Shown here: in pieces, positions 45,796-54,285 of the stretch
Layout: each line of letters opens with the position of its first letter
Numbering within the stretch: the first letter of the stretch is position 1
Origin: Saprospiraceae bacterium
GTDB taxonomy: Bacteria; Bacteroidota; Bacteroidia; Chitinophagales; Saprospiraceae
DNA length: 64,000 nucleotides
Reading direction: 5' to 3'
NCBI GenBank assembly: GCA_020631135.1
Contig: JAHDHU010000001.1
Location: 16,850-80,849, forward strand
Position numbers and translations under genes: made by a program
The notes under the pieces: model-generated
The model's input: the letters and a program-made list of their open reading frames with translations, nothing else
The model's database searches: none
What the model was told of the DNA's origin: nothing

Positions 45796-48624
45796 TTAAA
45801 ACTCAGCTTTCAAATACTTTGCCGTATGGCTAAGCTTGTTCTTAATCATTTTTTCTGGGGTGCCTTCAAAAATGATTTTTCCACCTCCTTTTCCTCCTTC
45901 TGGACCCAAGTCAACTAAATGATCGGCCACTTTTATCACATCCATGTTGTGTTCTATAACCACAACAGTATTACCTTTTTCCACCAGTTTGTTTAATACA
46001 TAAAGTAAGTGCTTTATGTCTTCAAAATGCAGTCCTGTGGTTGGTTCATCCAGAATATATAATGTATTACCCGTATCTCTCTTAGACAATTCTAAGGACA
46101 GTTTGACCCTTTGTGCCTCACCACCAGAAAGTGTGGTGGCCTGTTGACCTAAAGTGATGTAACCCAAGCCGACATCGGACAAGGTTTTTAGTTTTCTATA
46201 AATGGAAGGGATGTGCTGAAAAAATTCGGTTGCTTGATCTACCGTCATTGATAAAACATCCGAAATTGATTTTCCTTTATATAATATTTCAAGGGTTTCT
46301 CTATTGTATCTTTTTCCTTGACACTCCTCGCAATCTACCAATACATCTGGAAGAAAATTCATTTCAATAACTCGCTTACCACCTCCTTGGCAAACTTCGC
46401 ATCTTCCACCTTTTACATTAAATGAAAACCTTCCTGCCTTGTAACCTCGAATTTTTGATTCTGGAAGATTGGTAAAAATATTCCTGATAAAGGAAAAAAC
46501 ACCGACGTAGGTGGCAGGGTTAGAACGAGGCGTTCTTCCAATTGGTGATTGATCTATTTCGATGACCTTATCGATGTTGTCCATACCTTTGATGGAATCA
46601 TGGGGTAAAGAGCGATCGATGGCTTTGTGAAAATGACTTCTTAGTATTGGATAAAGCGTACCATTTATTAAGGATGATTTTCCGCTACCCGAAACCCCTG
46701 TCACGCAAATTAATTTTCCAAGCGGTACTTTTAAATTTACCTTTTGTAGGTTATGACCAATTGCGCCTTTTAGCTCTATAAACTTGCCACTTCCTTTTCT
46801 GCGCTCTTTTGGGATTTCGATCTTTTCTTTATTAGAAAGATATTTAGCAGTTAGACTTCCATTTTTCTTGAATTGCTTCGGAGTTCCTTCGCTTACAATT
46901 TCTCCACCATGAGTACCTGCTCCAGGACCTAAATCGATGATATAATCTGAAGCCAGCATAATGTCTTTATCATGTTCCACAACCAAAACTGAGTTTCCAA
47001 TCGTGGTTAGATTCTTTAAGGCTTTAATCAATCTTTGGTTATCTCTTTGGTGTAAACCGATAGAAGGTTCATCCATTATGTAAGTGATACCAGTCAATTG
47101 AGAACCAATCTGTGTGGCCAATCTGGTTCGTTGAGATTCACCACCTGATAAGGTTCGCGTAGGTCTATTGAGAGACAAATATTCCAATCCAACTTCGAGT
47201 AAAAATCCCAATCTGAGTTTGATTTCTTTCAGAACCTCTTGAGAGATTTCTTGTTGTTTTTTATTGAGCTTTTTGTGCAAAGAAGACATCCACTCAAACA
47301 AATCATTCAGATCCATGTGCGCCAATTCTCCGATGTGCTTATTGCCTAATTTAAAATGCAGAGATTCTTTTTTTAGGCGATAGCCATTGCACTCTGGACA
47401 GATCTTTATGGTCATAAATTCTTCTGCCCATTTTCGAATACGCTCAGAGGAAGAATCACGATACCATCTTTCGATCATCCTAACCAAACCTTCACTGGCT
47501 AGATTATAGACTAAGTCAGAAGCTCCATATGCAGGATGATGTCCAAAGCTTTCATCGTCACCATGAAGTATAATTTTTAGTGCCTTTTCGGGAATGTCTT
47601 TTACCGGTGTAGCAAAAGAAAACTTATATCTTTTTGCGATCGCTCTCAATTGTTTGAAGGTAAGATTGTCTCTTACCTCACCAAACGGAACGATTCCTTT
47701 TTTATTAATACTTAATGAATCGTCTGGAATTATTTTTTCCATCACGACTTGATTAAATAAACCCAATCCCTTACAAGAAGGACAGGTTCCGTAAGGAGAA
47801 TTAAAAGAAAAAGAATTGGGAGATGGTTCTTCGTAAGAAATGCCAGAGTCCGGACACATCAATCTTTTGCTATAAGGAAAAGCTTCGTTTGTGTCTAAGT
47901 CCATGACATAAATAAAGTCATTGCTTTGCCCTAAGGCAGAACCGAGCGATTCGATCAGTCTTTCTTTTTTGTCATTTTTCAATTGGATTCGGTCAATGAC
48001 AATTTCGATGTCATGCACCTTATATCTATCCACTTGATAACCAGGTACAAGGTCGACGATCTCTCCATCAACACGAGCCTTGGTATATCCTTTTTTGCGT
48101 ATTTGATCAAAGAGTTCTCTGTAATGGCCTTTCCTGGATCTCACTACTGGAGAGAGAATGGCGATTTTTTTGTTTTCAAATTTATTGAGAATGTTTTCTT
48201 GAATTTGTACTTCTGTATACTGGGTCATTTTCTTTCCAGTCACATGAGAATAAGCTTCTCCTATTCGGGCATAAAGCAATCGAAAGAAATCATATATTTC
48301 AGTAGTGGTCCCGACAGTCGATCTTGGATTCCAGGCTGTGGTTTTTTGTTCTATAGAAATTACTGGACTGAGACCGTCAATTTTTTCAACTTCAGGACGT
48401 TCCATTTTTCCAAGAAACTGGCGAGCATAAGATGCAAAAGTTTCAATATACCTGCGTTGGCCTTCTGCATAAATTGTATTAAAGGCTAAAGAAGATTTTC
48501 CAGATCCACTGATTCCGGTAATTACGACCAATTGGTTTCGAGGTATGTTTACCGAGATGTTCTTGAGATTGTTTTCTCTGGCACCGATAACTTCAATGTA
48601 TTCTTGATCTTTTGATTTTGACAT
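45796..48624 (-). CDS. uvrA: Excinuclease ABC subunit A
   Basis: A 942-residue double-ABC ATPase. The N-terminal Walker A is GISGSGKSSLAF and the C-terminal one GVSGSGKSSLINGTL. The signature motifs are TLSGGESQRTRLATQ and TLSGGEAQRVKLSLELS. The first zinc finger is CPDSGIS...CPSCKG and the second is CEVCQGGGKR...CEECQG. UvrA locates bulky DNA lesions and recruits UvrB and UvrC. The length is normal (about 940). It follows purine nucleoside phosphorylase by 40 bases on the same strand, so the three minus-strand genes mqnC, pnp and uvrA may share a transcript. Confidence 0.97.
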   Translation of the reverse strand: MSKSKDQEYIEVIGARENNLKNISVNIPRNQLVVITGISGSGKSSLAFNTIYAEGQRRYIETFASYARQFLGKMERPEVEKIDGLSPVISIEQKTTAWNPRSTVGTTTEIYDFFRLLYARIGEAYSHVTGKKMTQYTEVQIQENILNKFENKKIAILSPVVRSRKGHYRELFDQIRKKGYTKARVDGEIVDLVPGYQVDRYKVHDIEIVIDRIQLKNDKKERLIESLGSALGQSNDFIYVMDLDTNEAFPYSKRLMCPDSGISYEEPSPNSFSFNSPYGTCPSCKGLGLFNQVVMEKIIPDDSLSINKKGIVPFGEVRDNLTFKQLRAIAKRYKFSFATPVKDIPEKALKIILHGDDESFGHHPAYGASDLVYNLASEGLVRMIERWYRDSSSERIRKWAEEFMTIKICPECNGYRLKKESLHFKLGNKHIGELAHMDLNDLFEWMSSLHKKLNKKQQEISQEVLKEIKLRLGFLLEVGLEYLSLNRPTRTLSGGESQRTRLATQIGSQLTGITYIMDEPSIGLHQRDNQRLIKALKNLTTIGNSVLVVEHDKDIMLASDYIIDLGPGAGTHGGEIVSEGTPKQFKKNGSLTAKYLSNKEKIEIPKERRKGSGKFIELKGAIGHNLQKVNLKVPLGKLICVTGVSGSGKSSLINGTLYPILRSHFHKAIDRSLPHDSIKGMDNIDKVIEIDQSPIGRTPRSNPATYVGVFSFIRNIFTNLPESKIRGYKAGRFSFNVKGGRCEVCQGGGKRVIEMNFLPDVLVDCEECQGKRYNRETLEILYKGKSISDVLSMTVDQATEFFQHIPSIYRKLKTLSDVGLGYITLGQQATTLSGGEAQRVKLSLELSKRDTGNTLYILDEPTTGLHFEDIKHLLYVLNKLVEKGNTVVVIEHNMDVIKVADHLVDLGPEGGKGGGKIIFEGTPEKMIKNKLSHTAKYLKAEF

Positions 48625-48664
48625 ACTGATTCGAAAGGCTAAAAGTAAAGAATACGATATTTAA

Positions 48665-49474
48665 TCACAGCAATTCTGCCAGTAGTTTCTTTATTTTAAA
48701 ACTACTTTTTTTAGCTACGGCAATTACTTCTTCTACTGTGGTTTCGGTTATTAATTCAATCGGAAAACACACATTCGAAACACAAGAAATTACAAGTACG
48801 GGCAATAAAATTTGTTTCGCAACAATAACCTCAGGTACAGTAGACATACCTACTAAATCTGCTCCAATGTGATGGAGGAAATTATATTCTGCTTTAGTTT
48901 CTAAACTTGGTCCTTGTAAGCAAACATATATGCCTTCTTTAAAATCAATGCCTTGAGCAATGCATGCATTTTTGGCTTGGGAAAGTAGCTTAGGATTATA
49001 GGCATCTTTAAGATCTGGAAACCTAATTCCCAAACGTTCATCTTGTAAACCTCTCAATGGATTATCTGGCAAAAGGTTAATATGATCTTTTATGAAAATA
49101 ATATCTCCAGCTTTGTAGTCGGGATTTAGTCCTCCAGAAACATTCGTGATAAATATTTTTTCAATCCCCAATTCTTTTAATACCCTTATTGGGAAAGTTA
49201 CCTCTTGAAGGTTGTAACCTTCATAATAATGATATCTTCCAGAAAGAACTAGAATTGTTTCTGAGCCCATCTGGGCAATTTGCAATTCTCCTTTATGTCC
49301 AGCCAAATTACTTTTTGGAAAGTGTGGAATTTCAGAATAGGGTATAGATTGTATGACTGAATCCACACAATCACTCAAACCAGTGCCTAGCTGTATTGCA
49401 GTAGAGGGAATATTTGAAATTTGAGCTTTTATGAAATCTGAAGCCTCTTTTTGTTTCTCGAATATATTTTCCAT
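48665..49474 (-). CDS. punA: Purine-nucleoside phosphorylase, trimeric class I
   Basis: A 269-residue enzyme: FITNVSGGLNPDYKAGDIIFIKDHINLL is the phosphate/purine-site loop, followed by GADLVGMSTVPEVIVAKQ (the PNP signature) and VLVISCVSNVC near the C-terminus. It splits inosine or guanosine with phosphate. The gene starts inside the stop codon of mqnC (TAATG junction), so the two are tightly coupled. In the futalosine menaquinone pathway, a nucleoside-cleaving step makes or recycles purine moieties, so the link could be functional; this is inference. Confidence 0.88.
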   Translation of the reverse strand: MENIFEKQKEASDFIKAQISNIPSTAIQLGTGLSDCVDSVIQSIPYSEIPHFPKSNLAGHKGELQIAQMGSETILVLSGRYHYYEGYNLQEVTFPIRVLKELGIEKIFITNVSGGLNPDYKAGDIIFIKDHINLLPDNPLRGLQDERLGIRFPDLKDAYNPKLLSQAKNACIAQGIDFKEGIYVCLQGPSLETKAEYNFLHHIGADLVGMSTVPEVIVAKQILLPVLVISCVSNVCFPIELITETTVEEVIAVAKKSSFKIKKLLAELL

Positions 49475-50616
49475 TAATCCACGATCATATTCTCTTTATC
49501 CAATTCTTGTTGTTTGATGTGTTCTGGGACTTTGCGATACTCGTATTCTTGGTTACGCAATTTAGGTTCAAAACCTGCTTCTTTTATCGCGTCTTGGATG
49601 CCTTGAGCGGTAAATCTAAATGCTGCACCGGCAGCAGAAACTACATTTTCCTCGATCATAATTGAACCAAAATCATTGGCTCCTGCATGTAAACAGACTT
49701 GTGCTATTTTTTTACCGACAGTCAACCATGAAGCTTGGATATTTACGACATTTGGAAGCATGATCCGTGACATTGCGATCATCCTGACATATTCATCTCC
49801 TGTGCAGCTGTTTCGTGCTCTTTTTAATCTTTTTAAAATGGTGTCCTCATCCATAAATGGCCAAGGGATAAAAGCTAAAAAACCTTTTGCGCCTTCTGGC
49901 TTTTCTTCTTGAACCTCTCTTAACCAAACAAGATGTTCCATTCTTTCATAATTGGTTTCTATGTGACCAAACATCATGGTTGCTGAAGTTGTCAATCCAA
50001 CCTGGTGGGCAGCGCGCATGACATCTAACCATTCTGCCCCTCCACATTTACCTTTTGAAATTAGTCTTCGAACGCGATCATTTAAAATTTCTGCACCAGC
50101 TCCGGGGAGTGAGTCTAAACCTGATTCTTTTAAAGCGCTTAAGACATCAAAATGACTCATACCTTCTAGCTTTGAAATATGCGCTATTTCAGGAGGACCC
50201 AAGGCATGTAACTTTAAAGTTGGGTAAAGACTTTTTAGTTCTCTAAATGTATCACAATAGTATTTTAAGCCGAGATCAGGGTGGTGCCCTCCTTGCAGCA
50301 ATAATTGTTCTCCTCCATATTCAAACAACTCATCAATTTTCGTTTTATATGTTTCAATGTCTGTAATGTAACTTTCTTCGTGTCCAGGTCGACGATAAAA
50401 ATTGCAGAATTTACAATTGGCAATACAGACATTGGTTGTGTTCGTATTTCTGTCAATAATCCAACTAACTATATTATTGGGTTGGTGATATTGCCTTAAA
50501 GCATTGCCAACAAACATCAGCTCAGAAGTTTTGGCATTTTCAAATAAGTAAACGCCTTCTTCAGCATTTAAAAATTCTCGATCCAAAGCACGTTTGAGTA
50601 AATTTTGTACGTTCAT
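49474..50616 (-). CDS. mqnC: Cyclic dehypoxanthine futalosine synthase (menaquinone, futalosine pathway)
   Basis: A 380-residue radical SAM enzyme. The CX3CX2C cluster motif is Cys64, Cys68 and Cys71 (NVCIANCKFCNFYR). MqnC hallmarks are DRNTNTTNVC just before the cluster, LLQGGHHPDLGLKYY, LPGAGAEILNDRVR, WLDVMRAAHQVGLTTSATMMFGH and FIPWPFMDED. The CNFYR context and the preceding DRN distinguish it from aminofutalosine synthase MqnE. It converts dehypoxanthine futalosine to its cyclic form, showing that this lineage makes menaquinone through the futalosine route. Other mqn genes are not in the window. It has a perfect -7 box about 22 bases upstream. Confidence 0.9.
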   Translation of the reverse strand: MNVQNLLKRALDREFLNAEEGVYLFENAKTSELMFVGNALRQYHQPNNIVSWIIDRNTNTTNVCIANCKFCNFYRRPGHEESYITDIETYKTKIDELFEYGGEQLLLQGGHHPDLGLKYYCDTFRELKSLYPTLKLHALGPPEIAHISKLEGMSHFDVLSALKESGLDSLPGAGAEILNDRVRRLISKGKCGGAEWLDVMRAAHQVGLTTSATMMFGHIETNYERMEHLVWLREVQEEKPEGAKGFLAFIPWPFMDEDTILKRLKRARNSCTGDEYVRMIAMSRIMLPNVVNIQASWLTVGKKIAQVCLHAGANDFGSIMIEENVVSAAGAAFRFTAQGIQDAIKEAGFEPKLRNQEYEYRKVPEHIKQQELDKENMIVD

Positions 50617-50638
50617 TTACAAGCCTTTAAAGAAGAAA

Positions 50639-50646
50639 CAAAGATA
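50639..50646 (-). promoter_or_regulatory. -7 box TATCTTTG of mqnC
   Basis: Minus-strand TATCTTTG, a perfect TAnnTTTG match, 22 bases before the mqnC ATG at 50616. Confidence 0.5.
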
Positions 50647-50671
50647 GCGTTTGTTGGTTCTAAGCTAAATT

Positions 50672-50701
50672 AAAAAGAGCTTGGTATTTTATGCCAAGCT
50701 C
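50672..50701 (-). terminator. Terminator of the yceI gene
   Basis: On the minus strand GAGCTTGG pairs with CCAAGCTC around a 9-base loop, followed by TTTTTA. It lies 26 bases after the yceI stop and separates marR-yceI from mqnC. Confidence 0.88.
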
Positions 50702-50727
50702 GATCAAAAACCACTATGAAAAGAGAT

Positions 50728-51324
50728 CTAATTGCTTGTGAGTACCACCTGCAATTCGAAATTATCTTTTATCATTTTGTCGCCAAGACCTTGAAAAAAT
50801 TTTCCTGATCCATATTTTATGTCGTATAAGGTTCTGTCTACTGTTATGTCCGCCTTTGCCATTCTTTTACCTCCTATTTCTGTAACAGTAGCAGGGAAAC
50901 TTAGTTCATGTTCAATATTTTTAATCTTGAGTTTTCCATTTACTAGATACTCATTTTTTCCTTCTTTTGGATTTACTTGATCAATGGTAAAATGGGCTTC
51001 TGGATACTTAGCCACATTGAAGAAATCTTCAGAATTAAGATGACCAACTAATTTATCACCCCATTCGCCTTTTAAGTCAGAACAACTTATGGTATTCATA
51101 TCTACAACAAAGCTTCCGCCTGTTAATATACCTTGATCATTAAATTGTAAATCTCCAGATTTTAAAGAAATCGTCCCATCGTGAGCGCCTGCCACTTTTT
51201 CACCTTTCCATGTAATGGTATTTTCTTCCACATTCGTGGAATGGGAATAATCGAAAACAGTAAAAGAAAAAAGGAAAAGAGAAACAGCTAGGATGCTTAA
51301 AAATTTTAAAAACTTCATTTTCAT
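50728..51324 (-). CDS. YceI family periplasmic lipid-binding-like protein
   Basis: A 198-residue exported protein: the signal peptide (residues 1-19, FLKFLSILAVSLFLFS) is followed by the YceI lipocalin-like barrel with WKGEKVAGAHDGTISLKSG, LTGGSFVVDMNTIS, the GHLNSEDFFNVAKYPEAHF signature and a final FELQVVL strand. YceI proteins bind long polyisoprenoid or similar amphiphilic ligands and are often in stress or antibiotic-response operons. The gene follows marR on the same strand by 12 bases, a common pairing in Bacteroidota. A terminator ends it. The first ATG (51324) is used; the second, two codons later, is also possible. Confidence 0.85.
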   Translation of the reverse strand: MKMKFLKFLSILAVSLFLFSFTVFDYSHSTNVEENTITWKGEKVAGAHDGTISLKSGDLQFNDQGILTGGSFVVDMNTISCSDLKGEWGDKLVGHLNSEDFFNVAKYPEAHFTIDQVNPKEGKNEYLVNGKLKIKNIEHELSFPATVTEIGGKRMAKADITVDRTLYDIKYGSGKFFQGLGDKMIKDNFELQVVLTSN

Positions 51325-51336
51325 TATTTGTACTAA

Positions 51337-51798
51337 TTAGTTAATGTTTGAATCTCTCAGTTTGTCGAGTAATTCATTTATGGTGTCAATTTCTTTATGA
51401 TCAAGTGAATCTAGCTTTGCTTGAAAAGATTGCATTTCCTTATCGATGTTTTCGAGTAGGCTTAAGCCAATGGAAGTTATTTGGACATCGACTAGTCTTT
51501 TGTCACTCAAACAAGTAACCTTGCTCACCCAGGATTTTTTTATCATTCGATTGATCATTCGGGTGGTATCAGACATTTTGTCTAACATTCTCTCTCGAAT
51601 GATGGAAGTACTAATTGGTTTTTCGGCGCCACGCAGGATTCTAAGTATGTTGTATTGTTGAGTAGTTATGTCGAAGGGTTTTAAAAATTTTTTCACTTCT
51701 CCTTGTAGCCAGCTGTTTGTAAAAAATATGTTAACCATCAGCTTTTGACGAGAAGATTTAAATTCTCTTGTTTGATTAATTTCTTGTTCTAACCTCAT
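51337..51798 (-). CDS. MarR-family transcriptional regulator
   Basis: A 153-residue winged-helix regulator. Helix-turn-helix segment: QQYNILRILRGAEKPISTSIIRERMLDKMSDTTRMINRMIKK, with the wing near residues 97-110 (TCLSDKRLVDVQITSIG, where the conserved Asp-x-Arg pair of MarR is DKR). It heads the marR-yceI operon. Overlapping inverted repeats in the divergent region (51811-51832) are a plausible operator, so autoregulation is likely. Ligand unknown. Confidence 0.85.
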   Translation of the reverse strand: MRLEQEINQTREFKSSRQKLMVNIFFTNSWLQGEVKKFLKPFDITTQQYNILRILRGAEKPISTSIIRERMLDKMSDTTRMINRMIKKSWVSKVTCLSDKRLVDVQITSIGLSLLENIDKEMQSFQAKLDSLDHKEIDTINELLDKLRDSNIN

Positions 51799-51810
51799 TC
51801 ATTAGTGTTT

Positions 51811-51832
51811 AAACAACATTGTTTCAACAATG
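51811..51832. promoter_or_regulatory. Candidate MarR operator: overlapping palindromes
   Basis: AAACAACATTGTTT (51811-51824) and CATTGTTTCAACAATG (51817-51832, 7-bp perfect arms around TC) overlap just upstream of the MarR start codon (51798). They are the sort of AACA/TGTT inverted repeat that a dimeric MarR protein binds. They could also affect the divergent GGGP synthase gene. Confidence 0.5.
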
Positions 51833-51964
51833 AAATACGAATTGATCAATATTGTTCATTTAATGCAAAAAATTTATCAAAAAATGTTGCTTAACTGGAA
51901 TGTTGCGGTCTTAAAGAGAAAAGGACGATTAAAAGAATATATCTTTAAGGACCAATAGAATAGG

Positions 51965-52717
51965 ATGAAAAACATTTATCAGGACTTACAGAAAGCCAAA
52001 TCCTCCGGGAAAAAGAAATTCGCTGTTTTGGTAGATCCTGATAAGCTCAGAATGGGTAAGATCGACAAAGTGATCAACTTAGCCAAAGAAGCGAATGTGG
52101 ATTATTTTTATATCGGGGGTAGTTTGATCGTAAATGATATGTTGGACTTACTTCTCAAGTCAATTAAGGAAAATACCAACATCCCTTGTGTTTTATTTCC
52201 AGGAAATTCATTTCAATTATCATACAAGGCGGATGCTATTCTTTTTCTTTCTCTAATTTCTGGTCGAAATGCAGAGCTACTCATAGGTAATCATGTCTTG
52301 GCAGCTCCGTACTTAAAATTAAGTCCATTAGAAATCGTTTCTACTGGTTATATGTTGATTGATGGTGGAGTGAGTACCACAGTTCAATACATCAGCAATA
52401 CTCGTCCAATTCCTGCTGATAAAGAAGATATAGCAATGAGTACTGCTATTGCTGGAGAAATGCTGGGATTAAAATGTATCTATATGGATGCAGGTAGTGG
52501 CGCTAAAAACCCTATTTCTGAATCGATGATTGATATGGTGAGTTCGGCGGTAAATATTCCATTAATTGTTGGAGGTGGAATTAGGACTCCTGAAAAAGCT
52601 TTGGCCAATGCGCAAGCAGGAGCGGATGTAATCGTGGTAGGCAATGCGATTGAGAAAGATCCTGAGCTCATCATGGATATGTCAGCAGCGATTCATTCAG
52701 TAAAAGTTAAGGCATAA
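51965..52717 (+). CDS. Geranylgeranylglyceryl / heptaprenylglyceryl phosphate synthase (GGGPS/PcrB family)
   Basis: A 250-residue TIM-barrel prenyltransferase: KKFAVLVDPDKLRMGKID, ANVDYFYIGGSL, then the phosphate loop IVGGGIRTPEKALANAQAGADVIVVGNAIEKDP near the C-terminus. It joins glycerol-1-phosphate to a polyprenyl diphosphate to make an archaeal-type ether lipid precursor. Bacterial members occur in Firmicutes (PcrB) and, with greater resemblance to archaeal GGGPS, in Bacteroidota; the YIGGS and DADIVI-like loops fit the latter. It is translationally coupled (TAATG) to the LEA lipoprotein. No G1P dehydrogenase lies in the window. Confidence 0.88.
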   Translation: MKNIYQDLQKAKSSGKKKFAVLVDPDKLRMGKIDKVINLAKEANVDYFYIGGSLIVNDMLDLLLKSIKENTNIPCVLFPGNSFQLSYKADAILFLSLISGRNAELLIGNHVLAAPYLKLSPLEIVSTGYMLIDGGVSTTVQYISNTRPIPADKEDIAMSTAIAGEMLGLKCIYMDAGSGAKNPISESMIDMVSSAVNIPLIVGGGIRTPEKALANAQAGADVIVVGNAIEKDPELIMDMSAAIHSVKVKA

Positions 52718-53175
52718 TGAGATTGCTTTTCTTTGGATTATCCTTTATACTCATTTCTTCTTGCTCTACTTATAAAGAACCGGAGTTTAGAAAAGCGACG
52801 AAAATCAATATCAAGGAATTGAATGTAAGAAATGTCACTTTGGAAAGCGACCTAATATATTTTAATCCTAATGTAATTGGTGCCAATATCAGTGCTTTTG
52901 ACATCATGGTGAATGTCAACAATATCGAAATTGGAAAACTTAATCAAAATGGGGATGTACTCATCGAAGCGAATTCAGAATTTGTTATTCCCACAAGTGT
53001 GAGTTTTCCTCCGAAGAAAATATTAAAAAGTGAAGGCCTTTTAAAATCAGCACTTCAATTGTTTTCAAACGAAAGGGCATTGGTAGAATATAAAGGTCAC
53101 GTTACCCTGAAATTGGGAGGCATTGAATTTGAAATTCCACTAAATTATCAAGAAGAAATCGAACTAAGTAAATAA
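52717..53175 (+). CDS. LEA type 2-like lipoprotein
   Basis: A 152-residue lipoprotein with Cys16 in ISSC as lipobox. The mature part is a small beta-sandwich of LEA_2/water-stress type: NVRNVTLESDLIYFNPNVIGANISAFDIMVNVNNIEIG. Such proteins are small exported folds of uncertain role. The start overlaps the previous stop in a TAATG junction and its stop overlaps the rsgA start in the same way, so GGGPS, this gene and rsgA are one operon. Confidence 0.75.
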   Translation: MRLLFFGLSFILISSCSTYKEPEFRKATKINIKELNVRNVTLESDLIYFNPNVIGANISAFDIMVNVNNIEIGKLNQNGDVLIEANSEFVIPTSVSFPPKKILKSEGLLKSALQLFSNERALVEYKGHVTLKLGGIEFEIPLNYQEEIELSK

Positions 53176-54122
53176 TGGATTTACTTAAAGGCATTGTCAT
53201 AAAATCCACTGGGAGTTGGTACACAGTTAAGTCAAATGAAAAATTATTCAACTGTCGAATTGTAGGGAAGTTTAGATTAGGAAAATTAAAAGTTACCAAT
53301 CCCGTGGCAGTTGGTGATTGGGTAGGTTTTGAAATAGAGGACGGTAATGTTGGGATCATAAAGCAAATTGATCCTCGTGAAAATTATGTAGTTAGACAGT
53401 CTCCTAGAAAAAAGCATTTCGTTCATCTTTTAGCAAGTAATGTAGACCAAGCAGTTTTAGTTATTACCATCAAAGAGCCAAAGCTAAAGCAAGGATTCAT
53501 TGATCGCTTTTTAATGATGACAGAACCCTACAGTATACCTGTTACAATAGTTTTTAACAAGTGGGATTTATATGATGAAGAAGACAAGCAATTGTTTAGT
53601 TATCTCAAAGCAGTTTACACAAATATTGGCTATCAAGTCATGTCGACTTCATGTGAAGATGGAGAAGGTATAGAGTCGCTTAAAGAATTGCTACTCAATA
53701 AACAAAGTTTGATTTCGGGTCAATCTGGAGTTGGAAAATCAACCTTGGTAAACTTATTGATCGATAATGCAAACCTTAAAACACAGGTGTTGTCAGACTA
53801 TACAGGCAAAGGGCAACACACAACAACCTTTGCCGAGATGTTTTTCTTGGACGATCAGACTAGCATCATTGATACTCCTGGAATTAAGACCTTATCTTTT
53901 AATTTTTTAGAAGAACAAGACATCATTCATAATTTTAGAGAAATTTTTGCCTTATCTAAAGATTGTAAATTTGGGGACTGTACACATCGCAACGAACCGA
54001 AGTGTGCAGTTAAAAACTCTCTAGAGAAAGGAGAAATTAGCGAATTAAGGTATTCGAGTTACTTGCAACTTTTAAAAGATACTGAAGAACAAAATTATTG
54101 GGAAAGACATAAAGACATATGA
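53175..54122 (+). CDS. rsgA: Ribosome small-subunit-dependent GTPase RsgA
   Basis: A 315-residue circularly permuted GTPase with an N-terminal OB domain (residues about 1-70). The G4 motif VFNKWDLYD precedes G1 GQSGVGKSTLVNLL, with G3 DTPGIKTLSF after it, which is the permutation typical of RsgA. A C-terminal zinc-binding domain has Cys-x4-Cys-His-x5-Cys spacing (CKFGDCTHRNEPKCAV). RsgA checks late 30S assembly by releasing RbfA. The ATG overlaps the LEA stop in TAATG, and a small membrane-protein gene overlaps its 3' end by 4 bases. Confidence 0.95.
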   Translation: MDLLKGIVIKSTGSWYTVKSNEKLFNCRIVGKFRLGKLKVTNPVAVGDWVGFEIEDGNVGIIKQIDPRENYVVRQSPRKKHFVHLLASNVDQAVLVITIKEPKLKQGFIDRFLMMTEPYSIPVTIVFNKWDLYDEEDKQLFSYLKAVYTNIGYQVMSTSCEDGEGIESLKELLLNKQSLISGQSGVGKSTLVNLLIDNANLKTQVLSDYTGKGQHTTTFAEMFFLDDQTSIIDTPGIKTLSFNFLEEQDIIHNFREIFALSKDCKFGDCTHRNEPKCAVKNSLEKGEISELRYSSYLQLLKDTEEQNYWERHKDI

Positions 54123-54283
54123 GTTATTCTGGACGAGTAAGATACAAGAGTAGAAGAGAAAAAAACAAAACTTTTATTCAACGCTTCAAATGGATCATCC
54201 TATTTGGAATCATAGCAATTATAGTGCTCATTTACAAAAATCGTATTGCCCTAAAAGATCATTTGGTCACTTACTTTTATTAA
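54119..54283 (+). CDS. Small basic single-span membrane protein downstream of rsgA
   Basis: A 54-residue protein whose ATG overlaps the rsgA stop (ATGA). It starts with a basic region (MSYSGRVRYKSRREKNKTF), has one membrane helix (about residues 25-39, WIILFGIIAIIVLIY) and a short tail. I found no stop in frame, a normal codon profile and a coupled start, so I regard it as a real gene too short for standard cut-offs. Function unknown. The stop is 2 bases from the convergent flippase gene. Confidence 0.6.
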   Translation: MSYSGRVRYKSRREKNKTFIQRFKWIILFGIIAIIVLIYKNRIALKDHLVTYFY

Positions 54284-54285
54284 AG

